From the NCBI GenBank assembly GCA_963755755.1, contig CAVWLJ010000006.1, positions 62,001 to 126,000 of the forward strand: a stretch of DNA of 64,000 nt. Direction: 5' to 3'. The first letter of the stretch is position 1, and the number at the start of each line of letters is the position of its first letter. Source of the DNA: DATKNA01 sp963755755. Lineage in GTDB: Bacteria > Actinomycetota > Actinomycetes > Actinomycetales > Kineosporiaceae. Below the pieces are notes generated by a model. It did no database searches and was not told where the DNA came from. It worked only from the letters and a program-made list of their open reading frames with translations. Below are positions 45,562-54,381 of the stretch, one piece after another. The position numbers and the translations under genes were made by a program.

Positions 45562-45577
45562 TGACATGGGGTTGTCA
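45562..45577. repeat. palindromic motif, copy 1 (TGACATGGGGTTGTCA)
   Basis: Inverted repeat TGACA / TGTCA around a six-base centre. A near-identical copy lies at 56874-56889 (CGACATGGGGTAGTCA), and both are preceded by a similar CCGACC-rich flank ending in GAG. It is 185 bases downstream of the Arg-Asp repeat gene's 3' end. Confidence 0.6.
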
Positions 45578-45751
45578 CGGCGCCCCTCCCCACAATCCAG
45601 GCCCGCGCGCGTGCGGAGACACCCTCTGTCAACCTCGGCGGCGACCGGCTGGGGCCTCCCACATCTGTGGCTCTACGGCCGGCCACCCCAACCGCAACCC
45701 ACGTTCACATGCGGTCAGCCGCGAGGCCCCCTGCCCCAACCCCCATACCGT

Positions 45752-46336
45752 CTAGTCGTCTACGACCTCCGCGGCCGGTGCGTCTCGCTGGACGGCCTTG
45801 ATCCCTCCGACGGCATGAGTCGCGCAAGGACTGAGCATCTCTCGGTCGGTCGCCGACGCCTGCCGGTCCTTGGCGGCGTCGGTACGATCGAACGAAGACT
45901 CGATGCGGTCCGCCTCCGCCTGGGCGCGCTGCTCGGAAGCGGCGTCGCGACGCGCTGCCGCCCGCTTGCCGGCGACGATCAGCTCCGCCCGATCACCGGC
46001 GCTGCAGTCGCGATCCATGCCGCTCCATACGCGATCCAGGCCGGACTGGCCGCGGTCACCGGCAGAATCTGGGACGGCGCCGGCCTGCAGATCACGCTGA
46101 TCGGCCGCCAGGTCACGACCCTTGGCGGCGACGTCGCGCCGATCTGCCGCCACATCGCGCTCGATCGCGCCCTGCAGGGCCCGGTCGATATCGGCGTCCC
46201 GCTCCCCGCTACGACGATCTCGCTCGTCTGCAACGACGTCCCGCTGGTCGGCCAATCGGTCGCGCCGATCTGCGGCGACATCGCGCTGATCGCTCACCTG
46301 GTCGCGCTCGTTCCCCGCTCGCTGCCGTTCGTCCAT
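45752..46336 (-). CDS. Arg-Asp-rich coiled-coil repeat protein
   Basis: About 194 residues from ATG 46336. Residues ~10-130 are a run of imperfect 7- and 11-residue repeats around RD (QRDVAADRRDRLADQRDVVA; ERDVAADRRDVAAKGRDLAA), strongly charged and predicted to be one long helix. The C-terminal part is less regular (SFDRTDAAKDRQASATDRE) and ends GGIKAVQRDAPAAEVVDD. Similar (R/E)RDxxAD repeats occur in actinobacterial hypothetical proteins, sometimes fused to GAF or GGDEF domains. None is fused here. Function unknown. Confidence 0.65.
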   Translation of the reverse strand: MDERQRAGNERDQVSDQRDVAADRRDRLADQRDVVADERDRRSGERDADIDRALQGAIERDVAADRRDVAAKGRDLAADQRDLQAGAVPDSAGDRGQSGLDRVWSGMDRDCSAGDRAELIVAGKRAAARRDAASEQRAQAEADRIESSFDRTDAAKDRQASATDREMLSPCATHAVGGIKAVQRDAPAAEVVDD

Positions 46337-46872
46337 CCGGGCCCCCTCAGGCAACCCCGCGCCGCCGACGAGTGCCGACCCTCACCACCTTAGGTGCAAG
46401 CATGGTTGCGTCTAGTCACTCTTGGAGTGCGCTCAATCGGACCGGTGACTCCTGTGCCGGACGAGCTCGTGCCGCGCGCCCTCGACGACGACGTCCCAGA
46501 AGTAGGCCTCGTACCGGACCACGCGCAAGATCGCGGACCCCAAGAAGGGCAGCGAGACCATCGCCTCGGGCGCGCCCAGCTACGTGGCCGGCGGAGGCGG
46601 GGCCGCTCCTGCGTCTCCAACAACACGGGTTGCCAGGCACGGCGCCCATCCTCGCCTTCGTGACGGCCGTAGCCGCACCCTTGGTGGAGACCTGGGGAAC
46701 CTCACCACGCAGGGGCCCCTGGACCCGGCCACCGTTTGTTCACTGCTCGCACGAGATCAGACCGAAGTCGTCGCCCGCGCCTGACCCTTGCGTCTGCCTG
46801 GCGCGACTTGGCATGGAGCGGCAGCCCGGGGCAGGCCGTGGTGACCGGTTCGCTGCCTTTCTGCTGCCTCGC
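46337..46872. other. stretch with no confident gene, accessory region
   Basis: About 535 bases. A 42-codon minus-strand frame (46433-46561) beginning MVSLPFLGSAILRVVRYEAY and containing WDVVVEGARHELVRH looks less random than its surroundings, but I cannot place it. No other coding signal or repeat was seen. Confidence 0.35.
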
Positions 46873-47307
46873 TCACCGTGCTCCAGGCCCAAGCCGCTCG
46901 CTCTCGAACGGCGTCGGCCGCCGCCGAGATCGCTCGGTGCTGACTTCAGGGAGACGCTGCCAGTCTGTGGCCATGACCGATCTCGTGCTCGGCGAGTTCG
47001 CTCCTGCCGTGCTCCGCACGTGCCACCGCGTCTCTTGGCCGTCGGGTCCCTCGAGGCGCCCGGACCTCAGTGCGTCGTCGATGCGGCCCCGAGCCTCGTC
47101 CTCGCGCTCGGGCTCGACGGCGAAGAGGATCCGTACATGGAGATCCGAGCCCACCAACGACGCGTTGGTGTGATGCGGCGCGAAGGGACAAGGGGGCTCG
47201 TGCTCCCAGTGGCCGCAGAGGGCCACGGTCACGGCGCCTCCTGGAGCGCGGCTGTCGGCCTCGTGGTCCATCGCCAGGACCGCATCATGTGCGAACGCTC
47301 GGCGCAT
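46873..47307 (-). CDS. conserved hypothetical protein with Cys/His-rich motif
   Basis: About 144 residues from ATG 47307 (MRRAFAHDAVLAMD). The recognisable part is VALCGHWEHEPPCPFAPHHT, then VRILFAVEPEREDEARGRIDDAL. Cys-x-His-x2-His-x3-Cys-x4-His-His could bind a metal. The block resembles small unnamed actinobacterial proteins; no biochemical role is known to me. The last ~40 residues (TERSRRRPTPFESERLG) look unlike coding sequence, so the 3' end may be altered by a frameshift or rearrangement. Confidence 0.6.
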   Translation of the reverse strand: MRRAFAHDAVLAMDHEADSRAPGGAVTVALCGHWEHEPPCPFAPHHTNASLVGSDLHVRILFAVEPEREDEARGRIDDALRSGRLEGPDGQETRWHVRSTAGANSPSTRSVMATDWQRLPEVSTERSRRRPTPFESERLGPGAR

Positions 47308-47856
47308 GCTCAGAGTGTCGCAGCGACTCCTTTGGCCCTGGGCACTGGGCACGCCATGGAGATGGAGGCCTACGCATTACGAGCCCGTTCTCGTGTGGAG
47401 GTCGACGGCTGGCGCCGGTGGCCGCATGCTTGTAGGTCGTCGTCAAGTGCCGGCGGTTCATGGTCGTTCATGCCGGTGCGGGGGCAGGTGGGGGGCACCG
47501 GCTGAGCGTCTAACCCGTCGGCCCCATTCCTCGCCGAGACCGTCCACGTGCATCCGCCACGCCTGCTGACGCTTCGCTGCCTGCTCCCGGAGTCTGGCGC
47601 TGTCCGGGAGCGTTGGCTGGGTCAGGCTCCCAGGGTGGCTCCCGCAAACCATGAGCATCGTCGCGGGAGCTGAGCGGAAGGTGCCGTGCGGGCTGCTGGG
47701 CGTCGCGTCGGTCTGTGAGGACTGACTGCCGAGTCTCACGCCGGCCCGGCGTCCACGTCCTCGGAACGGCGCGATCACCGTGCCAGCCGTAGACTGCCGT
47801 TGCTGCCCCGGACCTTGGTGGTGCCGATTCCTCTCGCATCCACTGAGGGCTTACGC
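47308..47856. other. stretch with no confident gene, accessory region
   Basis: About 550 bases between the Cys/His protein and the LuxR-type regulator. Open frames here are Arg/Pro/Ser-rich and unlike any family I know. No RNA gene or strong repeat is seen. Confidence 0.4.
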
Positions 47857-48983
47857 ATGACTTTGATCGTCCTGTCGGACGTGGTCCACGGCGCGCCTGA
47901 AGCGAGGATCCAACCGCCAATCCTGCGGACCGCTCCGGTCCAACGCGCCAGGCTGCTGGACCGCTTGGCGGCGGTCCCTGATGACGTGCCACTCGTGCTG
48001 CTCACCGCCCCGCCGGGATACGGCAAGACGACGGTGCTGAGCCAGTGGGCCGGGGTGGACCGGCGACGGTTCGGCTGGGTCACCTGGACAGGGCGGACAG
48101 TGACCCGGTGCGTCTGGCCGACCATGTGGCGCTCGCGCTGGACCGCATGGGTGCGCTGGACCGTAGGGAGGTGCTGGATTCGGGGGTTCTCCGCGTGCTG
48201 GCCGCCGGAAATGCGTCCTCGCACGTCCTCGCGCTTCCCCACCTGCTCGCCTCGCTGTGCCGCCGGTCGCAGCCCGGTGTGCTGGTGCTGGACGACGTCC
48301 ACGAGCTGGTCAACGTCGAGGCGATGAACTTCATCGCGGCGCTGGCCGCCGGCGTTCCGCCGGGATTCCACATCGCGATCGGGGCCCGGCTCGGCCTCAG
48401 CCCGGGTCTGGCGCGGTTGCGCAGCGAGGGCCGATGCGTCGAGTTCGGGCTAAACGACCTGGCGTTCACCGAGGATGAGGCCCGTCAGGTTCTCGCGGTC
48501 GCAGGCGTCGCCTGCTCCGGTCAGGAGGTCGCCGCGATTATCCGGCGCACCGAGGGCTGGCCGGCAGGGCTGTACCTGTCCGTGCTCGCGCTCCGGGCTG
48601 CACCCGGTGAGGAGCTGCGCGTTCACCTGCGGGCAGGCGGCTGGTCGGAGCGGCGTGGGCGACCCGAGGATGGCGTCGTTCACGCCATCAACAGGCCCGA
48701 CACGATGGCGGCCACCGCTGCCCGGACCAGCCGGCTGTCCGCCCGCCTCACCCGCGCTGGGGGCCGCCCGCGGATCCGCACCGCCACGACGTTGAGCGCG
48801 GCGGAGCTGCGAGTCCTCGAACTGCTGCCGACGCATTTGTCGCTCCGCGAGATCGGGGACCAGCTGTACATCTCCCGGAACACCGTCAAGAGCCAGGTCG
48901 CCGCCATCCACCGGAGACTGGGCTGCTCCACCCGCACCGAAGTCGTACGCCGCGGCCGCGACCTCGGCTTGCTGGAGCCATAG
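47857..48983 (+). pseudogene. MalT/LAL-type LuxR regulator, internally deleted and frameshifted
   Basis: From ATG 47857 the N-terminal NTPase reads LVLLTAPPGYGKTTVLSQWAG (Walker A). After a frame change near 48083 it continues ADSDPVRLADHVALALDRMG and GVLVLDDVHELVN (Walker B), then ITRRTEGWPAGLYLSVLAL-like sequence (IIRRTEGWPAGLYLSVLALR). The C-terminus is a LuxR helix-turn-helix (LSAAELRVLELLPTHLSLREIG, NTVKSQVAAIHRRLG). Relatives have ~300-400 residues of TPR-like repeats between these parts. Here they are replaced by ~40 odd residues near 48640-48750, so the sensor region is deleted. Probably a relic, though the HTH itself is intact. Confidence 0.75.
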
Positions 48984-49336
48984 CGCGGAGAACCTGTCCG
49001 GATCCCGCCACCACACGCAGCCGCCGGCGCTGGCGAGGCACCGGCTGCGGTACACGTGGAAGCGAGGCTCGAGCAGCTGCACCGGCAGGCCTGAACGGCT
49101 GTCCCCGAGCCCGGACGTGGCCTAACCAACCACCCTCCGGTAGACCCGGACGGCTCCAGTCTGGCGCCGCGCAGCTCGCTGACGGGTATCGGCGGTACCG
49201 AGGCAGCCCCGGTTGCGGTGTCGGGGCTTAGGCTGGCCGAGGACGAGCGCCGCACGGATCCGATCTTGTGCGGCAAGACGTGCGCGGGCTGTTTGCGTCG
49301 CTCGGTCGATCCGGACGAGCCTAGGGAGGCAGGGTC
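48984..49336. other. stretch with no gene; upstream region of GAF-ANTAR gene
   Basis: About 350 bases. It contains no frame with family resemblance. GGGAGGCAGGGTC just before 49337 is the ribosome site of the next gene. The promoter presumably lies in the 3' half. Confidence 0.4.
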
Positions 49337-50179
49337 ATGTGTGACGTCGGAGCCGGCCGGTGGGGCCGGGCTCGGCCGGGTGTGTGTCCCGTGGCTGAGG
49401 GCCCCTCCGAGGGTCATGGCGCGCGGCTGTGGGCGATGGTGGCTGAGCACGCGGCCGGCCGTGGCCGGCCTGCTGGGGTGGCGGATGCGTGCGCGGTGGC
49501 GGTGGCGGCGGCGCGGGTCAGTGGTGCGGGTCTGACCGTGATGACTCCTACGGATTCTGGTCGGGTGCTGTGTGTCACTGACGACATCAGTGCACGGGTC
49601 GAGGAGCTGCAGCTGACGTTCGGGGAGGGCCCGTGCATGGACGCGTATGCCTCGGGTAGTCCGGTTCTGACCGGGGATCTGCGGTCTAGCGAGGCGTTCC
49701 GGCGCTGGCCGGCGTTCGCGCCCGCGGCCAGTGAGGCCGGGGCGGCGGCGGTCTACGCGTTTCCGCTGCAGATGGGCGCGGCCCGCGTGGGCGTGATGGA
49801 CCTGTACCACGTTCAGCCGCGCTCCCTGGGGTCCGGCGAGCTGCGCGATGCACTCCTGCTGGCGGACACCACGACGCTGCTGCTCGTCGGGCGAGAAGCG
49901 GCCAGCCTGGACCACCCGGACGCGGGGGCGGTCGCTGGCTTGCTCAGCGAGCGGGAAGGCTACCGGGCGGAGATCGACCAGGCCACCGGCATGATCACCG
50001 TCCAGCTGGGGGTCGGGATCGACGAGGCGTTCGTGCGGCTGCGCGCCTACGCCTACGCCCGGGATCGCAGCCTGACCGACGTGGCCCGCGACGTCGTCGC
50101 CCGCCGGTTGCGGTTCACCCCGGACCCGCCCGCCGATCTGGGCGGGCGGCCGGGCGGAGCCAGTCACGAGGACGGGTGA
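49337..50179 (+). CDS. GAF-ANTAR two-domain regulator
   Basis: 280 residues and intact. The GAF domain (~residues 30-195) has LTFGEGPCMDAYASGSPVLTGDL and AVYAFPLQMGAARVGVMDLY; ANTAR is at ~205-260 (EIDQATGMITVQLGVGIDEAFVRLRAYAYA). The ANTAR domain has Met-Ile-Thr-Val in place of the usual G-x-L-M/I. ATG 49337 has GGGAGG at the right distance. Role: RNA-binding antiterminator with a sensory domain (family knowledge). Followed by a second GAF-ANTAR gene 84 bases on. Confidence 0.88.
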   Translation: MCDVGAGRWGRARPGVCPVAEGPSEGHGARLWAMVAEHAAGRGRPAGVADACAVAVAAARVSGAGLTVMTPTDSGRVLCVTDDISARVEELQLTFGEGPCMDAYASGSPVLTGDLRSSEAFRRWPAFAPAASEAGAAAVYAFPLQMGAARVGVMDLYHVQPRSLGSGELRDALLLADTTTLLLVGREAASLDHPDAGAVAGLLSEREGYRAEIDQATGMITVQLGVGIDEAFVRLRAYAYARDRSLTDVARDVVARRLRFTPDPPADLGGRPGGASHEDG

Positions 50180-50263
50180 GGCGCAGATGAGCAGAACGGA
50201 ACGGAACGCGGGCCGTTCCCGCCCCGGCTGCGGGCCGGCAGCCGCAGGGGCGGGGGGGACCTG

Positions 50264-50998
50264 ATGGACTCCGAGCGTCTGTCCGCGACGTTCGTGGAGT
50301 TGGCCGACAGCCTGGTCGCCGACTTCGACGTCATCGATTTCCTGCATCTGCTCACCACCCGCTGCACCGAGTTGCTGGACGTGAGCGCCGCCGGAGTCCT
50401 GCTCGCCGATCCGGCGGGAGACCTGCGCGTGCTCGCGGCCTCCAGCGAACAGGTGCGGCTGGTGGAGCTGTTCCAGGTCCAGAACGACCAAGGCCCCTGC
50501 CTGGACTGTTTCCGCAGCGGCCGACAGGTCAACGTCACCGAGCTGTCCTCGGCCCTGCCTCGCTGGCCCCGGTTCGTCCCCCAAGCACAGCAGCACGGCT
50601 TCGGCGCGGTCACGGCGCTGCCGATGCGGTTGCGCGAGCAGGTCATCGGCGCCCTGAACCTGTTCTCTCCCGCTCCGGGTCTGACCCTGGCCGAGATTCG
50701 GATCGCCCAGGCGCTGGCCGACGTCGCCACCGTGGGCGTCCTGCAGCATCGCGCCCACCTCAAGGCCGACACCGTGGTGGTTCAGCTGCAGACCGCCCTG
50801 AACAGCCGCGTTCTGATCGAGCAGGCCAAGGGCGTCCTCGCCGAGCGGCTCGGCGTCGACATGGACCAAGCGTTCACCACGCTGCGCGGCCACGCCCGCG
50901 CCCACAACCGCAAGCTCTCCGACCTCGCGCGAGCCGTCATCGCAGGCACCGACGACCTCAGCACCCTCCGGGCCACGCCGCCCCCACACACCCACTGA
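50264..50998 (+). CDS. GAF-ANTAR two-domain regulator
   Basis: 244 residues and intact. The GAF domain (~15-165: VIDFLHLLTTRCTELLDVSAAGVLL, QNDQGPCLDCFRSGRQVNV) and the ANTAR domain (~180-232: LQTALNSRVLIEQAKGVLAERL) match the classical actinobacterial consensus closely (IEQAKG). It sits directly after another GAF-ANTAR gene, in the same direction. A truncated close relative lies at 53672-53925 on the other strand (HALNSGVLIEQAKGVL), so this family has duplicated inside the accessory segment. Confidence 0.9.
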   Translation: MDSERLSATFVELADSLVADFDVIDFLHLLTTRCTELLDVSAAGVLLADPAGDLRVLAASSEQVRLVELFQVQNDQGPCLDCFRSGRQVNVTELSSALPRWPRFVPQAQQHGFGAVTALPMRLREQVIGALNLFSPAPGLTLAEIRIAQALADVATVGVLQHRAHLKADTVVVQLQTALNSRVLIEQAKGVLAERLGVDMDQAFTTLRGHARAHNRKLSDLARAVIAGTDDLSTLRATPPPHTH

Positions 50999-51194
50999 TC
51001 AGCCTCCGTTCCCGGGACCGGCGTGCTGGTACGAGCGCCGCAGCTGGCCCGAGGTTGGCGTCGCTCACGCCGTCGACGGCCAGGACCTGCCCGGCCTCGC
51101 GCCGACGCGATCGGTCGCATCGGCGCTGACGGCCCGGTGGCAGGGCAGACGAAACGGGTGCTCGAAACCCGGCCAGCGGGCGAGTGAGAGTCCG

Positions 51195-51401
51195 TCAGCT
51201 CGTTCGTCGTCGCTCGGCCATCGCCCATGCACGCTGGAGCCGGTCGAGGCGCAGACTGACTTCCTGGCCGACTTCGGCCGACCCGACGAATCCTTCGTCC
51301 TGCACGCCCTGGACGATCTCCTGGACCAGCTCGCAGGACGGGGTGCTCGAGCGGCTCGACATGAGGTCGTCGAGCCCAGAGGGTGGGGGCATCCCTACCA
51401 A
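51195..51401 (-). CDS. possible small protein
   Basis: 68 codons. Internal Met gives MSSRSSTPSCELVQEIVQGV; it continues EVSLRLDRLQRAWAMAERRR. It is a plausible amphipathic helix with codon use in line with its neighbours, and the complementary frame is low-complexity. No ribosome site or family match; it could be chance. The rest of 50999-51596 shows nothing coding. Confidence 0.25.
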   Translation of the reverse strand: MVGMPPPSGLDDLMSSRSSTPSCELVQEIVQGVQDEGFVGSAEVGQEVSLRLDRLQRAWAMAERRRTS

Positions 51402-51596
51402 GATCCCTTTTATCGCGCGCGGATTGCGAGCAGCGACCGTCGGGGTCTGGGACGGCGAGTGATCGTCACCCTACCGTCGGGTTGAGCCCGGTGAGCAGGA
51501 GACGGCCAACCTCGCAGGATCGGTGCCTTTCGTATCCCCGGCCCTCGTCTGCTCGCGTCGTCGACGCTCGGATCCTAGAGACCGACGAGTGCGGGC

Positions 51597-52113
51597 TCAG
51601 CCGGGCAGGTGATCCCACGGGCCGGGCACGGCGACGGCGCTATGGCCGGACGGTAGACGGTGCGCCGTCGGAGGGTCGGTGCTGCACGCGCAGGCGGCTG
51701 TGTACGGCCACTGCGCCGCGACCGGTCGCCGGAACCACACCTGCTTACCGCTGCCGTCGGCGGACACCCCCCAATCGTGCGACAGCGCTTCCACGATCAT
51801 CAGTCCGCGTCCGCTCTCACGGAGGACCTCGGGGACCCCCGGCACAACGACGTCGCGTTGCGTCGGGATCGTGTGACGCGAGGAGCCGACCTCGGTGACA
51901 CCGACCTCGATCATGCCGACGGCGACGGCGAGGGTGAGGACGGAGGTCCTGCGGGCGTGCGGCGACAGCGTTGGTGACCAGTTCGCTCACCAGGAGCGTG
52001 GTGGCACCGTCATCCTCGATGTTCCAGGAGCCCAGCCACCTATCAGTCCAGGCTCGAGCCTGACCGGCGGATCGCGTGTCGCAGGGAAGAGCGGTGGACA
52101 CGACTCGGCACAT
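51597..52113 (-). CDS. RsbW-like ATP-binding protein with C-terminal tail, one frameshift
   Basis: About 172 residues. The N-terminal part (MCRVVSTALPCDTRSAGQAR; TTLLVSELVTNAVA, the N-box) and the rest (MIEVGVTEVGSSRHTIPT; ESGRGLMIVEALSHDWGV, the G2 box) are in different frames, switching near 51958. After the HATPase_c_2 fold (ends VWFRRPVAA) there is a ~40-residue extension with a Cys-x-Cys and SGHSAVAVPGPWDHLPG. A decayed paralogue at 54382-55064 keeps the same tail. Expected role: anti-sigma or anti-anti-sigma kinase. Confidence 0.75.
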
Positions 52114-52463
52114 GATGGGTCATCTCCGCATCGAAGCGGACGATTGCCGAGGTCCGGGGCGCATCGCCAGGAAACGCCAGTATCCCATACGCCCCGGATC
52201 GGCGCATTCGTGTCCCCCCAGGGCCCCGCAGCGGGAGCCCGCCGCCGTGCTAATCGAGCTGGTCGTCGTGCGGGGCTGCTGGTCCTCGGGCGCCTCGGCG
52301 GAGGCGGCAGGAACCTCCACTTGGGGTGGGTCCCGGGCGGCTCTGCGCCCTTCCCGTGCCTGGTCACCGTCGCCAAGCGGCTCCCGTCCTCGCCGGCGCC
52401 CGATCCGTCGTCCGCGGCGGTTCACCCGGCAGCGGTGGGGGGCAGGGGCCAGCAGCGAGGTCG
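52114..52463. other. stretch with no gene, accessory region
   Basis: About 350 bases between the RsbW-like and GGDEF genes. Open frames are Arg/Ser-rich shadows. No repeat or hairpin stood out. Confidence 0.4.
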
Positions 52464-53468
52464 TCAGCCGGAACCCCGGTCGAGGCAGACCCGGTCGCGT
52501 CCTTGCCGCTTCGCCAGATACATCAGGGCGTCGGCGCGGTCGATGAGCTGCCACAGACCCTGCAGGTCCCGGTGGGGGTGCGACGCGGCAGGATCGGCCC
52601 ACGTCACGCCGAGGCTCGCGGTGACAGCGAGGTTTCCGCACCGCTCCGCGACCCGCCTCCGGATCCGCTCGCCCAGCTCGGCCAGGTCTGCGGGCGGGAG
52701 CAGGGTCAGGACCGCGAACTCCTCGCCCCCGAGCCGCGCCACGATGTCGTCCGACCGGACGCACGACCGGATCGCGGCGCAGACCTCCTGGAGGACCCGG
52801 TCCCCCGCCTGGTGGCCGAACCCGTCGTTGATCGCCTTGAAATCGTCGACGTCGAGCATGATCGCCCCGACCGTCTGAGCCCTCCGACACCCGTCATGGA
52901 GCAGGGCAACGGCGGCGTCCTCCAGGCCGCGGCGATTGACCGCCGCGGTGAGTGGGTCGAGGCCCGCGTGGGCCCGCGCCTCGGCCGCTGCCCGCTCGAG
53001 AGCGCACCGCAGGACGACGACGACCGTCGCCGAGGCGAGGATGGCGGCCGTCACCGAGATCGCCGTGATAGCGGTCGGCACCGGCGGATCCGCGGCGGTC
53101 GCCAGGACCACGCCGCAGCTCGCGACCACGACCACCGACTGCACGAAGATCCAGTGACGGCTGCCGTAGCCCGCGACCACCACCGACGGCAGCACCAGGA
53201 AGGTCAGCGGCGCCGCGCTCCCCCGAGCGCCCGGTAGGAGCGCCGGGGCGAGCGCCACGAGGACGTCAAGGACCGCGGTCGCTGCAGTGAGCACGGCGGG
53301 AGTCAGGCGGAGCAGGTGCTCCGGCGAGCTGCTCCGGCTCGACACCTGTGCAGGTCGGGTCCGGCCCCTCCCGGGACCCGACCAGCAGGGCCGCGAGGCC
53401 GACGACGCGAGACGGGCCGGCAGGGACGAACCCTTCGGGCGTACTCGGGTATCGGCCACCCACGTCAC
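52464..53468 (-). CDS. GGDEF-domain diguanylate cyclase with membrane sensor part
   Basis: 334 residues and intact. Residues ~55-160 hold about four hydrophobic helices (ATAVLDVLVALAPALL; FVQSVVVVASCGVVLAT; ISVTAAILASATVVVVL). The GGDEF domain is at ~170-330 with DPLTAAVNRRGLEDAAV, MLDVDDFKAINDGFGHQAGD and the signature RLGGEEFAV. The active site (GGEEF) and metal-binding Asp residues are present, so c-di-GMP synthesis is likely. No RxxD inhibitory site is obvious. GTG 53468 is a tentative start; no upstream ribosome site is clear. Confidence 0.88.
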   Translation of the reverse strand: MTWVADTRVRPKGSSLPARLASSASRPCWSGPGRGRTRPAQVSSRSSSPEHLLRLTPAVLTAATAVLDVLVALAPALLPGARGSAAPLTFLVLPSVVVAGYGSRHWIFVQSVVVVASCGVVLATAADPPVPTAITAISVTAAILASATVVVVLRCALERAAAEARAHAGLDPLTAAVNRRGLEDAAVALLHDGCRRAQTVGAIMLDVDDFKAINDGFGHQAGDRVLQEVCAAIRSCVRSDDIVARLGGEEFAVLTLLPPADLAELGERIRRRVAERCGNLAVTASLGVTWADPAASHPHRDLQGLWQLIDRADALMYLAKRQGRDRVCLDRGSG

Positions 53469-53671
53469 CTGAGTTCTCCCCCGGCCGTCCCGGGTGGCGC
53501 GGCTCCCCGCTCCCGCGCGAGACGTGCGGACGCGTCACTGCGGGCAGGCAGACGGGGAAAACGGACCGTTCAGCGGAGCACGAACGTCACCGGGGTCTAG
53601 GAGACGGCTCCACCATACGTCCCGGACGACATCCTCCGCTGATCAGACGGTGAACAGCAGCGAACGCATCG

Positions 53672-53925
53672 TCACGCCGTCAGGTCGGAGACCCGCCTCG
53701 GCCCGGTCACAACCAGGCGGGCGAGCTCGACCAAATGCGGTGGTGGCTGCCGGCATAGCGCGCGCAGGAGCTCGAAGGCGGCGTCGACGTCGACGCAGTG
53801 GACCCGGACGAGCACGCCCTTGGCCTGCTCGATGAGGACGCCGCTGTTCAGCGCGTGCTGGAGCTGCTCCGTGAGGATCTCGCCGCGGCGGACAGCGTCC
53901 TGCTGCCGCTGGTACCCGGTTCTGC
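53672..53925 (-). pseudogene. ANTAR-domain remnant of a GAF-ANTAR gene
   Basis: Minus strand reads LTEQLQHALNSGVLIEQAKG, then VLVRVHCVDVDAAFELLRALC and LARLVVTGPRRVSDLTA. This is a nearly complete ANTAR domain resembling the intact protein at 50264-50998. The upstream GAF part is missing: sequence before about 53925 is Arg/Ser-rich and unrelated. Confidence 0.7.
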
Positions 53926-54074
53926 TCCTGCGTGACGCCCGAGGCCGCTTCGCGCAGGTCCCCCGTCCGCTCCCCCGGATCCAGCCGGGTCGACGGCTTC
54001 GGCAATGGGTGCGCCTCGATGCGGTACAGCTCGCCATCTTCTGAGGACTGCGGCGGACCGACGGCGGTGACGGC

Positions 54075-54200
54075 GTGGATTGGTGGAAGCTGGCGCTGGA
54101 GTACCTGAAGGTACTGGTGTGGCCCCTCGTGCGGTTGACCTTTGCCTTGATCTTCAAAGACACCCTGCGCGCCTTCATCGACCCGCTTCGCGGGCCGCCT
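54075..54200 (+). pseudogene. N-terminal stub of a small membrane protein
   Basis: GTG 54075 reads VDWWKLALEYLKVLVWPLVR, then LTFALIFKDTLRAFIDPLRG. This is the first helix and basic loop seen in actinobacterial proteins starting (D/N)WWKxxLEYLKVLVWPxV. It then runs into a GC-rich hairpin repeat (54182-54246) and loses any resemblance. The repeat appears to have replaced the rest of the gene. Confidence 0.5.
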
Positions 54201-54246
54201 GCGGCCGCGCATGCGGCGCTGGGGCGCGAGTCCCGGCGCCCGCCCG
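54182..54246 (+). repeat. multi-hairpin GC-rich repeat, copy 1
   Basis: CCCGCTTCGCGGGCCGCCTGC then GGCCGCGCATGCGGCGCTGG and GGCGCGAGTCCCGGCGCC. It contains three short stem-loops (CCCGC-TTC-GCGGG; a CCGCGCATGCGG palindrome; GGCGCG...CGGCGCC). A diverged copy lies at 56939-57000. Confidence 0.7.
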
Positions 54247-54381
54247 TACCGGGGGCCATGGGGACGGCAAGGGGGAGCGTGTCCTGGCTCGCGACGGCCG
54301 GCGGTCGGCGCCCCCACACGAGCGAGTCCGGGTTGGTCGGGCTACAGCCCTGCCGCGTCAGGCAGCGATAAGGCGTTGCCG

